Shown here: positions 1 through 8,841 of the stretch, piece by piece | Layout of the letters: every line of letters begins with the position of its first letter | How positions within the stretch are numbered: position 1 is the first letter of the stretch | NCBI RefSeq assembly: GCF_026340465.1 | Contig: NZ_JAPEPC010000001.1 | Coordinates: 3,954,001-4,018,000 of the forward strand | Direction: 5' to 3' | Source of the DNA: Streptomyces sp. NBC_01306 | Lineage (GTDB): Bacteria > Actinomycetota > Actinomycetes > Streptomycetales > Streptomycetaceae | Length of the DNA: 64,000 nt | The notes under the pieces: model-generated | Database searches by the model: none | What the model was told of the DNA's origin: nothing | Seen by the model: only the letters and a program-made list of their open reading frames with translations | Translations under genes and position numbers: made by a program

Positions 1-264
1 ACGCGGGCGCTGGAGGGCTACCAGAAGGCCGGCATCACGGTCGTCGGCCTCGCGGCGGACGGCGAGCACGAGGTGCAGGACCTGGAGGCGCTGGGCGGCC
101 CGGTCGTCATCGTCATCGGCAGCGAGGGCAAGGGCCTCGGCCGGCTCGTCGGCGAGACCTGCGACTACCGGGTGCGGATCCCGATGCCGGGCGGCGCGGA
201 GTCGCTGAACGCGGGTGTGGCAGCGGGCATCGTCCTGTACGAGGCGGCGCGCCGCCGGGCCTGA
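1..264 (+). CDS. rlmB: 23S rRNA 2'-O-methyltransferase RlmB, C-terminal end (partial)
   Basis: The frame is open from the first base and stops at 262-264, so only the last 87 residues are present. They show the two C-terminal SPOUT motifs of the TrmH/SpoU family: GSEGKGL and, near the end, ESLNAGVAAGI. These loops form the deep trefoil knot that binds S-adenosylmethionine. RlmB methylates the 2'-OH of G2251 in the peptidyl-transferase centre of 23S rRNA. The family is clear; the exact rRNA target rests on similarity and cannot be proved from the C-terminus. A strong hairpin 63 bp downstream (327-374) ends the transcript. Confidence 0.85.
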   Translation, partial: TRALEGYQKAGITVVGLAADGEHEVQDLEALGGPVVIVIGSEGKGLGRLVGETCDYRVRIPMPGGAESLNAGVAAGIVLYEAARRRA

Positions 265-326
265 TCCGGGACCGGAAGCGGGACCGGAACCGCAAGCGGA
301 ACCGCAAGCGGGGAAGAGCCAGAACG

Positions 327-374
327 CGGCCCGGTGCGCATCGTCCGTCACGACGGACGGTGCGCACCGGGCCG
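327..374 (+). terminator. Terminator after rlmB
   Basis: Perfect 14-bp arms CGGCCCGGTGCGCA (327-340) and its complement (361-374) enclose a second stem GTCCGTC/GACGGAC. There is no long T-run, as is common in Streptomyces. The rest of the gap 265-607 holds a short GGAACCGCAAGC duplication (about 287-310) and no gene that I can support. Confidence 0.8.
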
Positions 375-607
375 TTGTGGCTGCCGCCGCTGTTGTCGCC
401 GCTGTTGTCCCGGGTGGGCTGCCCGGGTGGGCTGCTGTCGGGAGGGGGCTGCTGTTGCGGCTGGTGGGGGCTCCGTACCTGAGTGCAGGGGCGGTCCGCC
501 GGGCGCTCGGCCGGGTGGCGCTTCGCCTTACGGGTAACGCCTGTTGACGGGTCGCGGACAGATCCGGAGTGTCAAGGCAGTGTCCTAAACCTGTGTCACT
601 CGGTTAG

Positions 608-2242
608 ATGAGCGTGGACACCAGAACACCCGGGTTCGACGACCTGCCCGCGCTGAGCATGGTCAAGGTGCCGTGCGATCCCGCACAGGTCGTCGTCAAC
701 CACGCCAGCTTCCGGGTGCAGCTCGCACCGAACTCGATTCTGCGGCCCGCCGGTTCGGGCCTGAAGGACACGGCAAGGATCCCCGCGGCTTCCGGCGCGG
801 GCGGGCGGCGCCGGGCGCCTGTCGTGTGGAGTGGGAAGTCCGCCCCCGACGACACCGGGGCCATCAGACTTCTCCAGGCCGTGCGGAACTCCGGCGTCCA
901 GGAGGTCGGTTACGCGTCCGGCCACGACGCGGGAGCCACCCAGGTCATCCCCCGTATCGACGTCGACGGCGCGGACGGCCCCCCGCGCCGCGGCCCCGGG
1001 GGAGAGGGCCCCGGCACGCAGTTGCTGCCCCGGATGCGCGGGGCCGTCGGCGCGTACGACGAGCAGGAGCGCTACTCCGGCGGCCCGTACGCGGATACCG
1101 GTGACGATGCCGACGACGCGTTCGACGACGGCCTCGGCTACGGCCCCGACGGCAGCGGAAACCGCACGGACACCGAGCGGTCCGGCTCGGACGGCGTCCG
1201 CCACGCCTACTACCCCGACCGCCGGATGAACCTCGGCGTGGTGCTGCTCCCGCTCCGCGTGTTCCTCGGGTTCATCTCGATGTACGCCGGCATGGGCAAG
1301 CTCTGCGACCCCGTCTACTTCGACGGCGGCGAACGCGGCTCCATGGTCAAGTGGCTGCACTCGCTGCATCCTTGGGCCCTGGCGAGCCCGCTCCGTGACT
1401 TCGCGCTGTCGCATCCGGTGGGCGCCGGGCTGACCATCGCGTTCCTGCAGGTCGTGGTCGGGGTGCTGACCGTACTCGGACTCTGGCAGCGGGTCGCGGG
1501 GGTCCTCGGCGCGCTGCTCTCCGCGGCGCTCGTCGTCACGGTCAGCTGGCGGACCGTCCCGGTGTACGACGCGCCGGACATCATCTACCTCGCCGCCTGG
1601 TCGCCGCTGATCATCGCGGGCGCGCCGGTCTACTCGATCGACAGCCGCCTCGCGGGCGAGGCCTGGCGCACGCTCGGTCCGCGCTCCGAACTCGCCGAGC
1701 TGCGGCGACGGGTGCTGCGGCGCGGCGCCGTCGTCGCCTCGGTGGTCGTGGGGCTGACGCTGATCATCGGCGCGGTGCTGGGCGGCGCCGTGCGCTCCGC
1801 CGAGGTCGTGACCGTACCGGGTCCGAACACCGATCCCACCAACCGGCTGCCGGGACAGCCGCTGCCGCAGGAGCCCGGCGCATCGGGCAGCCCGTCGCAG
1901 CAGCGCACGTCGCGGGCGCCCGCACCGTCCGCGAGCGGCGCCGCACATCCCTCGGCGAAGTCGTCGACGCCGGGCACGGTCCGGGAGAGCGCGACCGTCG
2001 GCTCCACGGGCCGGCACCAGCCCAGCGCGACTCAGGGCACCGGCCAGCAGCAGCCGCAGCAACAGCAGCAGCAGGCTCCGCCGCCCCCGGCAGCGACCAG
2101 CGCGGGCCCCACGGCGTCGGGCGGGACGAGCACCGGCGGGGGCAGCGCCAGTGGCGGCTCCGGTACGTCGGGCGGTGGCTCGGGAGGCAGTTCGTCCGGC
2201 GGGGGAAGCAACAAGAACCCGATCGGCGGCCTTCTCGGCTGA
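608..2242 (+). CDS. DoxX-family membrane protein with long low-complexity tail
   Basis: A predicted 544-residue integral membrane protein. Residues about 207-375 match the DoxX fold: several hydrophobic helices beginning with VLLPLRVFLGFISMYAG and a GKL motif just after. Another hydrophobic segment lies near 375-395 and leads into a tail of about 150 residues rich in Pro, Gln, Ser and Gly (including a run of Gln), probably outside the membrane. The first 200 residues are hydrophilic and acidic and match no family I recognise. The ATG at 608 was chosen because the sequence from MSVDTRTPGFDD onward looks coding; no good ribosome site precedes it. DoxX proteins of actinobacteria are linked to redox stress, but the substrate here is unknown. 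It is convergent with the next gene across a shared hairpin. Confidence 0.8.
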   Translation: MSVDTRTPGFDDLPALSMVKVPCDPAQVVVNHASFRVQLAPNSILRPAGSGLKDTARIPAASGAGGRRRAPVVWSGKSAPDDTGAIRLLQAVRNSGVQEVGYASGHDAGATQVIPRIDVDGADGPPRRGPGGEGPGTQLLPRMRGAVGAYDEQERYSGGPYADTGDDADDAFDDGLGYGPDGSGNRTDTERSGSDGVRHAYYPDRRMNLGVVLLPLRVFLGFISMYAGMGKLCDPVYFDGGERGSMVKWLHSLHPWALASPLRDFALSHPVGAGLTIAFLQVVVGVLTVLGLWQRVAGVLGALLSAALVVTVSWRTVPVYDAPDIIYLAAWSPLIIAGAPVYSIDSRLAGEAWRTLGPRSELAELRRRVLRRGAVVASVVVGLTLIIGAVLGGAVRSAEVVTVPGPNTDPTNRLPGQPLPQEPGASGSPSQQRTSRAPAPSASGAAHPSAKSSTPGTVRESATVGSTGRHQPSATQGTGQQQPQQQQQQAPPPPAATSAGPTASGGTSTGGGSASGGSGTSGGGSGGSSSGGGSNKNPIGGLLG

Positions 2243-2253
2243 CGGAGGCGTAA

Positions 2254-2287
2254 GTAAGGGGCGATCGCAAAGGCGGTCGCCCCTTAC
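2254..2287. terminator. Bidirectional terminator between the doxX-like and nucleotidyltransferase genes
   Basis: Perfect 11-bp arms GTAAGGGGCGA (2254-2264) and TCGCCCCTTAC (2277-2287) lie 12 nt after the DoxX stop and 62 nt beyond the stop of the convergent gene. Confidence 0.75.
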
Positions 2288-2349
2288 CTGTGGCTGTCTC
2301 CGTGTCTGTTCGGGCGGGCGCGGTACGGGGGATTGCCGGGCCCGGCAGC

Positions 2350-3096
2350 TCAGTTGGGGCTGTTGTGGCTGCCGAGCTCTTTCGCTGCCTCGGTGAGGTC
2401 CTTGGCGGTGTCGATGGCCCGCCAGTACGCACCGTGCGGAAGCGGGTAGCCGGCCAGCCTGCGCTCGCGGGCGAGCCGGGGGAACGTCGACCGCTCGTGG
2501 TCGCCGCGGTCCGGGAGAAGGGACGTGAAGCCCGCGGAGAAGACGTAGATGCCCGCGTTGATGAGGTACGGCGACGGGGGCGACTCGATGAAGTCCAGCA
2601 CATGCCCGAACTGGTCCGTCTCGACCGCGCCCCACGGGATCCGGGGCCGGGCGAGAGCGAGCGTGGCGACGGCATCGCGCTCGGTGTGGAAGGCGGCCAT
2701 CTCGCGCAGGGAGAAGCGCGTCCAGATGTCACCGTTCGTCGCGTACCAGGGCTGGTCGGGGTGGGGCAGATGTGCGGCGGCGTATTTGAGACCACCGCCG
2801 CGGCCGAGCGGTTCGGACTCGACGACGGTCGTGACCCGCAGGGGCAACTCGGTGGAATCCAGCCACTCCTGGAGCACTTCGGCGAGATGGCCGCAGGAGA
2901 TGACGGCGTCGGTGACACCTTCGGATGCCAGCCAGGCCAGCTGATGGCCGATGATCGGCGTGCCGGTGCCCGGGATCTCGACCATCGGCTTGGGCCGGTC
3001 GTCGGTGTACGGGCGCAGCCGGGAGCCCTGGCCGCCCGCCAGAACCACGGCCTGCGTGGGCAGCGCGTGTGCGTGAGGATCAGCGGTCGTCGTCAT
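2350..3096 (-). CDS. NDP-sugar pyrophosphorylase family nucleotidyltransferase
   Basis: 248 residues, the length of a single nucleotidyltransferase domain (PF00483) without the left-handed helix domain found in longer enzymes. The signature near the N-terminus, AVVLAGGQGSRLRPYT followed by RPKPM, binds the nucleotide and pyrophosphate. NGDIW contains the metal-binding Asp. Enzymes of this type join a sugar-1-phosphate to an NTP to make activated sugars for cell-surface glycans; the sugar cannot be told from sequence. The start at 3096 was preferred over an in-frame ATG 9 nt upstream because AGGG lies 8 nt before it. The gene appears to stand alone. Confidence 0.85.
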   Translation of the reverse strand: MTTTADPHAHALPTQAVVLAGGQGSRLRPYTDDRPKPMVEIPGTGTPIIGHQLAWLASEGVTDAVISCGHLAEVLQEWLDSTELPLRVTTVVESEPLGRGGGLKYAAAHLPHPDQPWYATNGDIWTRFSLREMAAFHTERDAVATLALARPRIPWGAVETDQFGHVLDFIESPPSPYLINAGIYVFSAGFTSLLPDRGDHERSTFPRLARERRLAGYPLPHGAYWRAIDTAKDLTEAAKELGSHNSPN

Positions 3097-3231
3097 GAGG
3101 CGCACCCTACGACCTGGTGCGCCTCATCACGTCGGTGCTCAGCCGACGTCGGTACCGGGCGGACGTCCGTACTTGACCGATTCGTACGGACCGATTCGTA
3201 CGGACCGAGCCGTACCCGGGTGTGGGTGGAG

Positions 3232-3645
3232 TCAGTGCTGGTGCGCGACTCCGTACGCGAAGGAGGTGTCGCAGACCGGGCGGGAGAACGACTGGGCGCG
3301 CGTCGGCCCGTACCGCTCGACGGCGGCACGGCCCAGCGAGCGGGCGATCGACATGCAGTGGCTCGCCAGGGACGGCCGGCTCTCGACCTCGCGCTGGAGG
3401 TGTGTGAGCGCCTTACCCGGATCCTTCTCCTGGAGCTCGGTGAGGAGCTTGTCGCGCAGAATGTCCTGCGGGGTACGGGTCTTGGCGCGCACCGACACCT
3501 CCTTGGTGGAGGCGGTCAGCATCTGCGAGCCGTTGGAGGTGCCTGCCCACGGGACGCGGGTGACCGCGAGCGTCCCGGAGAGAACCAGGACGACGGGCAG
3601 GACGAGTGCGAGAGTTCGGCCGATTCGGCGGGCTGTGTGGGTCAC
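3232..3645 (-). CDS. Small exported or membrane-anchored protein of unknown function
   Basis: 137 residues. The N-terminus has basic residues and then a hydrophobic stretch (LALVLPVVLVLSGTLAV), so it is either secreted or held by one N-terminal helix. The rest is charged and helical, with two cysteines in the C-terminal third (SHCMSIAR and RPVCDTS) that could form a disulfide outside the cell. No family was recognised. It lies downstream of msiK on the same strand, but a strong hairpin separates the two, so it probably has its own promoter. Confidence 0.65.
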   Translation of the reverse strand: MTHTARRIGRTLALVLPVVLVLSGTLAVTRVPWAGTSNGSQMLTASTKEVSVRAKTRTPQDILRDKLLTELQEKDPGKALTHLQREVESRPSLASHCMSIARSLGRAAVERYGPTRAQSFSRPVCDTSFAYGVAHQH

Positions 3646-3780
3646 GCTGTGGAGCGTAGCGGGCGGTGATGATTTGGCGACATTTAGTCACTCGTGCGGG
3701 GGATGGTTCGAGTTTGCTTTTCGAATCAGGTGTTGACGGACCGCTGTGAAATGCCCGCTCTGCCGGGGTGTTTACCGGGA

Positions 3781-3832
3781 ACGCGCTGCGGCCCCGCACC
3801 TCCGGGTGAGGGAGGGCGGGGCCGCAGCGCGT
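3781..3832 (-). terminator. Terminator of msiK
   Basis: A perfect 17-bp inverted repeat: ACGCGCTGCGGCCCCGC (3781-3797) and its complement (3816-3832), with an 18-nt loop. It begins 30 nt beyond the msiK stop. Confidence 0.85.
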
Positions 3833-3861
3833 GGGTGATCCGTCAGTCGCCGAGGAGAGTC

Positions 3862-4995
<1,134 letters not shown>

Positions 4996-5048
4996 GGGTG
5001 TGCGCTCCTTCACCGGCAGGAACGTGCCGGACGATCCGAGTAAAGGTG

Positions 5049-5064
5049 AGTGGTGTAGTCCACA
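5049..5064 (-). promoter_or_regulatory. DasR-like (dre) operator upstream of msiK
   Basis: On the minus strand the 16-mer TGTGGACTACACCACT matches 13 of 16 positions of the published dre consensus ACTGGTCTAGACCACT. It has palindromic outer arms (GTGG/CCAC). It lies 54 nt upstream of the msiK start, where a repressor could block initiation. Binding is inferred, not shown. Confidence 0.5.
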
Positions 5065-5176
5065 CGGGTGAACTGCAACGAGACGCTACCTGGCGGTTTG
5101 CGGTCTGTCAGTAGTTCGGGGCCGGGCAAATTCCCGACGAGGTCACGCCCGCACTGCGGTTAGAATGCTCCGACAC

Positions 5177-5250
5177 GCCTCCTTAGCTCAGCTGGCCAGA
5201 GCAACGCACTTGTAATGCGTAGGTCATCGGTTCGAATCCGATAGGGGGCT
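5177..5250 (+). tRNA. tRNA-Thr (anticodon TGT)
   Basis: A 74-nt cloverleaf. The acceptor strands GCCTCCT and AGGGGGC pair with one G-T; the discriminator is T. The anticodon stem ACGCA/TGCGT encloses the loop CTTGTAA with anticodon TGT at 5211-5213, reading ACA. The T arm contains GGTTCGAATCC. CCA is not encoded. A T-rich terminator follows. Confidence 0.95.
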
Positions 5251-5257
5251 CTGTGGG

Positions 5258-5293
5258 ACCCCAGGTCGCGTAGCCCGTGACTTGGGGTTTTTT
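5258..5293 (+). terminator. Rho-independent terminator of tRNA-Thr
   Basis: Arms ACCCCAGGTC (5258-5267) and GACTTGGGGT (5279-5288), with one G-T pair, followed by six T residues (5288-5293). Confidence 0.85.
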
Positions 5294-5440
5294 ATGTTCG
5301 GGGCGCGACGGTCCGCACGACGGGGGCGCCGTGGAAGCGCTCGCGTGAGGGAACGCGCGGAGCGTCGCCTTGATGAGCACCCGCCGAACCGGCCGATGAC
5401 CTGTGCCGCCCGGCGGCGCAGTCCCTGATCCCGCACATGG

Positions 5441-5477
5441 CCGCAGGCCCGACCGGAGACTCCGGTCGGGCCTGCGG
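5441..5477. terminator. Terminator at the end of the arsenic operon
   Basis: Arms CCGCAGGCCCGACCGGAG (5441-5458) and its perfect complement (5460-5477) form a long stem 23 nt beyond the end of the flavoprotein remnant at 5501. It can stop transcription from either side. Between this and the tRNA terminator nothing else was seen. Confidence 0.75.
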
Positions 5478-5500
5478 CATACCCTCACCACCTCAGCTGG

Positions 5501-6077
5501 TCAGGCGCAGCAGCCACCGGACGGGGTCGGCTCGTCGGCGTCCACGGCAGTGTCAGGCGCGGAAGCGCAGATCTGCACCAGAGTGGGCGTCGGAGCGCAG
5601 CAGCCGCCTCCGTTCGCCTGGTCGGCGGCCGGTTCGTCGAACAGTCCGGCGCCGCCGCGGACTCCCGTTCCGGGGAGGGCGAGTTCGACGCGGTCGGCGG
5701 ATTCGGTGTCGCCCGCGATGGCGGCGGTGACGGAGCGGGCCTGCTCGTAGCCGGTCATCGCGAGAAAGGTGGGGGCGCGGCCGTAGGACTTCATCCCGAC
5801 GAGGTAGATCCCCGTCTCGGGGTGGGACAGTTCGCGGTGGCCGTGCGGGTGGACGCTGCCGCAGGAATGCTGGTTCGGGTCGATCAGCGGGGCGAGCTCA
5901 GCGGGGGCCTGGAGACGCTCGTCCAGGGCGAGGCGGAGCCCGGACAGGCCAGGCGCCGCCCGGCTCGTTCTGGGCATCGAGGATGATGAAGTCGAGTTTC
6001 TTGCGGCGCAGGTGGTAGCCGGCGGCGAGTTCTGCCTGCCCGCCGCCGATCACCACCACGTCCACCGTGCGTGTCAC
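5501..6077 (-). pseudogene. ArsO-like FAD-dependent oxidoreductase, internally deleted
   Basis: The gene starts with GTG at 6077, overlapping the acr3 stop as GTGA. The first 38 or so codons are a good FAD-binding start: VVVIGGGQAELAAGYHL, then IILDAQNEPGGAWP. At about 5960-5970 the sequence jumps, in another frame, to the C-terminal part of the same family (LIDPNQHSCG, GIYLVGMKSYGRAPTF). This second frame runs to 5501 and ends in a cysteine-rich tail (GGCCA twice). Related flavoproteins of arsenic operons are about 350 residues or more, so roughly 200 internal codons, including the NAD(P)-binding region, are missing. The remaining frames cannot give a working enzyme. The family assignment is from recall of the conserved ends. 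Confidence 0.75.
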
Positions 6078-7186
6078 GGGGCCGCCGTCACCGCGTCGGC
6101 AGCGAACTTCTTGCGCCAGGCGAGTGCGACGTAGACCAGGCCGATCAGCACGGGCACCTCGATGAGCGGGCCGACCACGCCGGAGAGGGCCTGGCCGGAG
6201 GCGACGCCGAAGGTGGCGATGGCGACCGCGATGGCCAGCTCGAAGTTGTTGCCCGCCGCGGTGAACGCCAGCGTCGCGGTGCGGTCGTAGGCCAGTCCCA
6301 GGCCCTTCCCGAGGAGGAAGGTGCCGAAGAACATGATCCCGAAGTAGACGAGCAGCGGAGCTGCGATCCGTACGACGTCCAGCGGCTGCGAGATGATCGT
6401 CTTTCCCTGGAGGGCGAAGAGGATCACGATGGTGAAGAGCAGCCCGTACAGCGCCCAGGGGCCGATCTTCGGCAGGAACTCTGTCTCGTAGCGCTCGCGG
6501 CCCATCTTCTTCTCACCGAGTGTGCGGGTGAGGAACCCGGCGAGGAGCGGGACGCCGAGGAAGATGACGACGTTCAGGGCGATCTTCCAGGGGGAGATGT
6601 CGAGGCTCTGGCCGTCGCCCAGGCCCAGCCACTTGGGGAGCAGGTCGAGGTAGAGCCAGCCGAGCAGGCCGAAGGCGATGACCTGGAAGACGGAGTTGAG
6701 GGCGACGAGGACGGCGGCCGCTTCACGGTCGCCGCAGGCCAGGTCGTTCCAGATGATGACCATGGCGATGCAGCGGGCCAGGCCGACGATGATCAGGCCG
6801 GTGCGGTACTCCGGCAGGTCCGGCAGGAAGATCCAGGCCAGCGCGAACATCACGGCCGGGCCCACGATCCAGTTGATGACCAGCGAGGACACCATGAGCT
6901 TCTTGTCGCCGGTGACCGAATCCAGCTTGTTGTAGCGGACCTTCGCCAGGACCGGGTACATCATGATCAGCAGGCCGACGGCGATAGGCAGCGAGACTCC
7001 GCCGATCTCGACCTTGGCCAGTGCGTCGTTCAGGCCGGGGATCAGGCGCCCCAGGCCCAGCCCGAGCGCCATGGCGATGAGGATCCACACGGCCAGGAAA
7101 CGGTCGAGCGTGGAGAGCTTGGCGACGATCGAGCCGTCGCCGTCCCCCTGGGGCGGTGCGGTGGTGGTCGGTTCAGCGGAGGTCAC
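6074..7186 (-). CDS. acr3: ACR3-family arsenite efflux transporter
   Basis: 370 residues with about ten hydrophobic segments, the usual size for ACR3 (ArsB of the BASS superfamily). The sequence GLARCIAMVIIWNDLACG carries the cysteine of the fourth helix that is essential in characterised ACR3 pumps. It expels arsenite, and possibly antimonite, across the membrane using the proton gradient. Its start overlaps the arsR stop (ATGA, 7183-7186) and its stop overlaps the start of the flavoprotein remnant, so the three are one translationally coupled operon controlled by ArsR. With divergent arsC it gives a complete reduce-and-export pathway. Confidence 0.93.
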   Translation of the reverse strand: MTSAEPTTTAPPQGDGDGSIVAKLSTLDRFLAVWILIAMALGLGLGRLIPGLNDALAKVEIGGVSLPIAVGLLIMMYPVLAKVRYNKLDSVTGDKKLMVSSLVINWIVGPAVMFALAWIFLPDLPEYRTGLIIVGLARCIAMVIIWNDLACGDREAAAVLVALNSVFQVIAFGLLGWLYLDLLPKWLGLGDGQSLDISPWKIALNVVIFLGVPLLAGFLTRTLGEKKMGRERYETEFLPKIGPWALYGLLFTIVILFALQGKTIISQPLDVVRIAAPLLVYFGIMFFGTFLLGKGLGLAYDRTATLAFTAAGNNFELAIAVAIATFGVASGQALSGVVGPLIEVPVLIGLVYVALAWRKKFAADAVTAAP

Positions 7187-7491
7187 GGACAGGCCCTCTT
7201 GTTCGCGACGGCAGTACGAGCAGAGGCAGCCAGGTCGGCGAACTGCTCGGACAGGCCGGCCAGGACCTCGGGGCGGAGCTTGTAGTAGACGAACCGCCCG
7301 CAGGGTTCGGTCTCCACCAAGCCGGCCTCGCGCAGCACCTTCATGTGGTTGGACAGGTTGGTCTGCTTCGCACCTGTCTCCTCGACCAGGTGTGTCATGC
7401 AGAGCGTCTCCCGCGCCAGCAGGGCCACGATCCGAAGGCGGAGCGGATCGCCCAGCACCCGGATCACATCAGGATCGACTGAAGTCAGCAT
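7183..7491 (-). CDS. arsR: ArsR/SmtB-family metalloregulator
   Basis: 102 residues, typical for an ArsR repressor. The winged helix includes KQTNLSNHMKVLREAGLVE as the recognition region. Cysteines that could bind arsenite are in ETLCMTHLVEE (replacing the classic ELCVCDL box, with only one Cys), EPCGRF and the C-terminal KRACP. The metal site is therefore not the standard paired one, and the effector may be bound by cysteines from different segments. It starts the arsR-acr3 operon and faces arsC. Repeats in the intergenic region, one covering its own start codon, suggest autorepression. Confidence 0.9.
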   Translation of the reverse strand: MLTSVDPDVIRVLGDPLRLRIVALLARETLCMTHLVEETGAKQTNLSNHMKVLREAGLVETEPCGRFVYYKLRPEVLAGLSEQFADLAASARTAVANKRACP

Positions 7492-7539
7492 GCGCTGATA
7501 CTCTCACATCAGTGCCTGCTGATGCCAGCATGCGCTGAT
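7486..7539. promoter_or_regulatory. Probable ArsR operators between arsR and arsC
   Basis: The 14-mer CAGCATGCGCTGAT occurs exactly twice, at 7486-7499 (over the arsR start codon) and 7526-7539. Between them lies the inverted repeat CATCAG-N6-CTGATG (7507-7524). The spacing and position fit an ArsR dimer binding both divergent promoters. Confidence 0.55.
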
Positions 7540-7580
7540 GTCAGTGGTGGCTGGTGCCATCGTGAGACGAGAGAGCCCCC

Positions 7581-8024
7581 ATGCCTGAGACTCCTGGCAA
7601 GCCGTCCGTCCTGTTCGTCTGCGTCCACAACGCGGGTCGCTCCCAAATGGCAGCCGCCTGGCTGACCCATCTCGCGGGAGACCGCGTCGAGGTTCGCTCG
7701 GCCGGGTCCCATCCCGGCGATGCGGTGAACCCTGCTGCCGTCGAGGCGATGGCCGAGGTCGGTATCGACATCTCTGCCGAGACCCCGAAAATCCTCACCG
7801 TCGATGCGGTCAAGGAGTCGGACGTCTGTATCACGATGGGATGCGGTGACACCTGCCCCGTCTTCCCCGGCAAGCGCTACGTCGACTGGCAGCTCGAAGA
7901 CCCGGCCGGACAGGGCGTCGCAGCCGTGCGCCCCATCCGCGACGAGATCAAGACGCTGGTCGAGGGATTGATCAACGAGATTTCCCCGGACGGATCGCCG
8001 CCGGTGAGCAGGTGCGGTGGCTGA
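7581..8024 (+). CDS. arsC: Arsenate reductase, low-molecular-weight phosphatase type
   Basis: 147 residues. The phosphate-binding loop CVHNAGRSQ (CX5R, Cys about residue 14) lies near the N-terminus, and VCITMGCGDTCP supplies the further cysteines that pass electrons during reduction of arsenate to arsenite. The product would be exported by Acr3. The gene is divergent from arsR. The last dozen residues (ISPDGSPPVSRCGG) lie on DNA that in another frame encodes the end of a DUF6879 protein, so the original C-terminus may have been replaced when that fragment arrived. The core is intact and probably active. Confidence 0.9.
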   Translation: MPETPGKPSVLFVCVHNAGRSQMAAAWLTHLAGDRVEVRSAGSHPGDAVNPAAVEAMAEVGIDISAETPKILTVDAVKESDVCITMGCGDTCPVFPGKRYVDWQLEDPAGQGVAAVRPIRDEIKTLVEGLINEISPDGSPPVSRCGG

Positions 8025-8281
8025 GCCGCCGGAAAGCCACCGACATCGCTCTGCCCGGGAACGACTTCTGGCTGTTTGACTCCCGCGTCGTACTCGTCAA
8101 CCATCTCGACGGTGAGGGCGGGAACGTGGAGCTGGAGTTGGAGCTCAGCGAAGCACCGGACTTGGCGAAGCTCTGGGAAGCGGCCTTCGAGGCCGTGTGG
8201 CAGCGTGCCACGCCGCAGGCCGCACGCCACACGCCGAGTTCCGGCTCTGGCACGGCGATCAGCACCGTCTCAGCGACATGA
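7988..8281 (+). pseudogene. DUF6879-family protein, C-terminal fragment
   Basis: In the frame of 8012 the sequence reads AAGEQVRWLSRRKATDIALP and then GNDFWLFDSR, the recognisable C-terminal half of the small DUF6879 proteins that sit next to XRE regulators in Streptomyces. The N-terminal half is missing, cut by the arsC end. Near 8214-8235 a small duplication shifts the frame: the family-like ending TPHAEFRL appears in the next frame. The remaining frame stops at 8279-8281, overlapping the ATG of the HTH fragment. Confidence 0.6.
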
Positions 8282-8397
8282 CCTCGCCATCTTCGAGCGT
8301 CCAGGAAGCACGCAAGGCCCTTGGCCAACGCCTGCGCGACATCCGGAGCGAAGCCGGACTCACCAAGCGGGCGTTGGCCGCGCTCCTGGGCTGCGGG
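8278..8397 (+). pseudogene. XRE-family helix-turn-helix regulator, N-terminal fragment
   Basis: The ATG at 8278 begins MTSPSSSVQEARKALG and continues through RLRDIRSEAGLTKRALAALL, the first helices of an XRE/DUF5753-type regulator normally paired with DUF6879. After about residue 40 the similarity stops at a junction, and the rest of the HTH and the whole C-terminal domain (about 230 residues) are absent. The frame stays open by chance into unrelated sequence. Confidence 0.65.
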
Positions 8398-8841
8398 CGC
8401 TGCTGCGCAAGGGATACGGGCTCCTCGACTACAAGAACCGGCCGACCCCGGAGACCCCGTCCTTCGGTGTCTTCGCCAACCTCAAGGACGCGGCCTCACG
8501 CAGAGGCTTCTGGGGATCTACACCCGCCGGAACACACGGGATACCCCGTGAGCGTCGGAGACGACCAGATCGTCAAGGAACTCTCGCGCTACATCCACGG
8601 CTATCCCGCCGAGATCCGCGACCTCTGGACCGAACCCGGCAGCGAGGGCCCCTTCCTGGTCGACGTCACCAGAGCCGAGCCCGAATACGGCCCTCGCATC
8701 AAGGTCGGCTTTCGCTACCTCTTCCGTGCCTACTCGGGGGCCGTGTTCCCCACCGTGATCGAAACCGGGGCAGCCGCATGGGTACCCCTCGCCGCAATCG
8801 GCATTCTGTCCGTCCGCAACCGCCTGCAGGGCCACTTGATC
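8398..8841 (+). other. Unidentified protein-like fragments within the mobile-element debris
   Basis: Two stretches look like once-coding protein but in different frames. One (about 8394-8520) reads LRALLRKGYGLLDYKNRPTP and then ETPSFGVFANLKDAASRRGF. The second (about 8548-8790, from a GTG) reads KELSRYIHGYPAEIRDLW, then YGPRIKVGFRYLFRAYSG. I do not recognise either. Neither has an intact start, stop and ribosome site that would make a gene likely. Confidence 0.35.

Noticed and set aside
596..2635. A 679-codon open frame on the minus strand opposite the DoxX gene
   Set aside because: Its amino-acid composition is almost all Arg, Ala, Gly and Pro with no domain; it is the mirror of a high-GC coding frame. 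The plus-strand DoxX frame has clear membrane helices.
5228..5250. The 3' end of tRNA-Thr as an attachment site with a second copy in the window
   Set aside because: I looked for TTCGAATCCG and longer matches elsewhere and found only loose resemblance, so no attR is claimed.
6071..7285. A 404-codon plus-strand frame opposite acr3
   Set aside because: Rich in Gln, Asp and Glu with no motif; it is an antisense shadow of the transporter gene.
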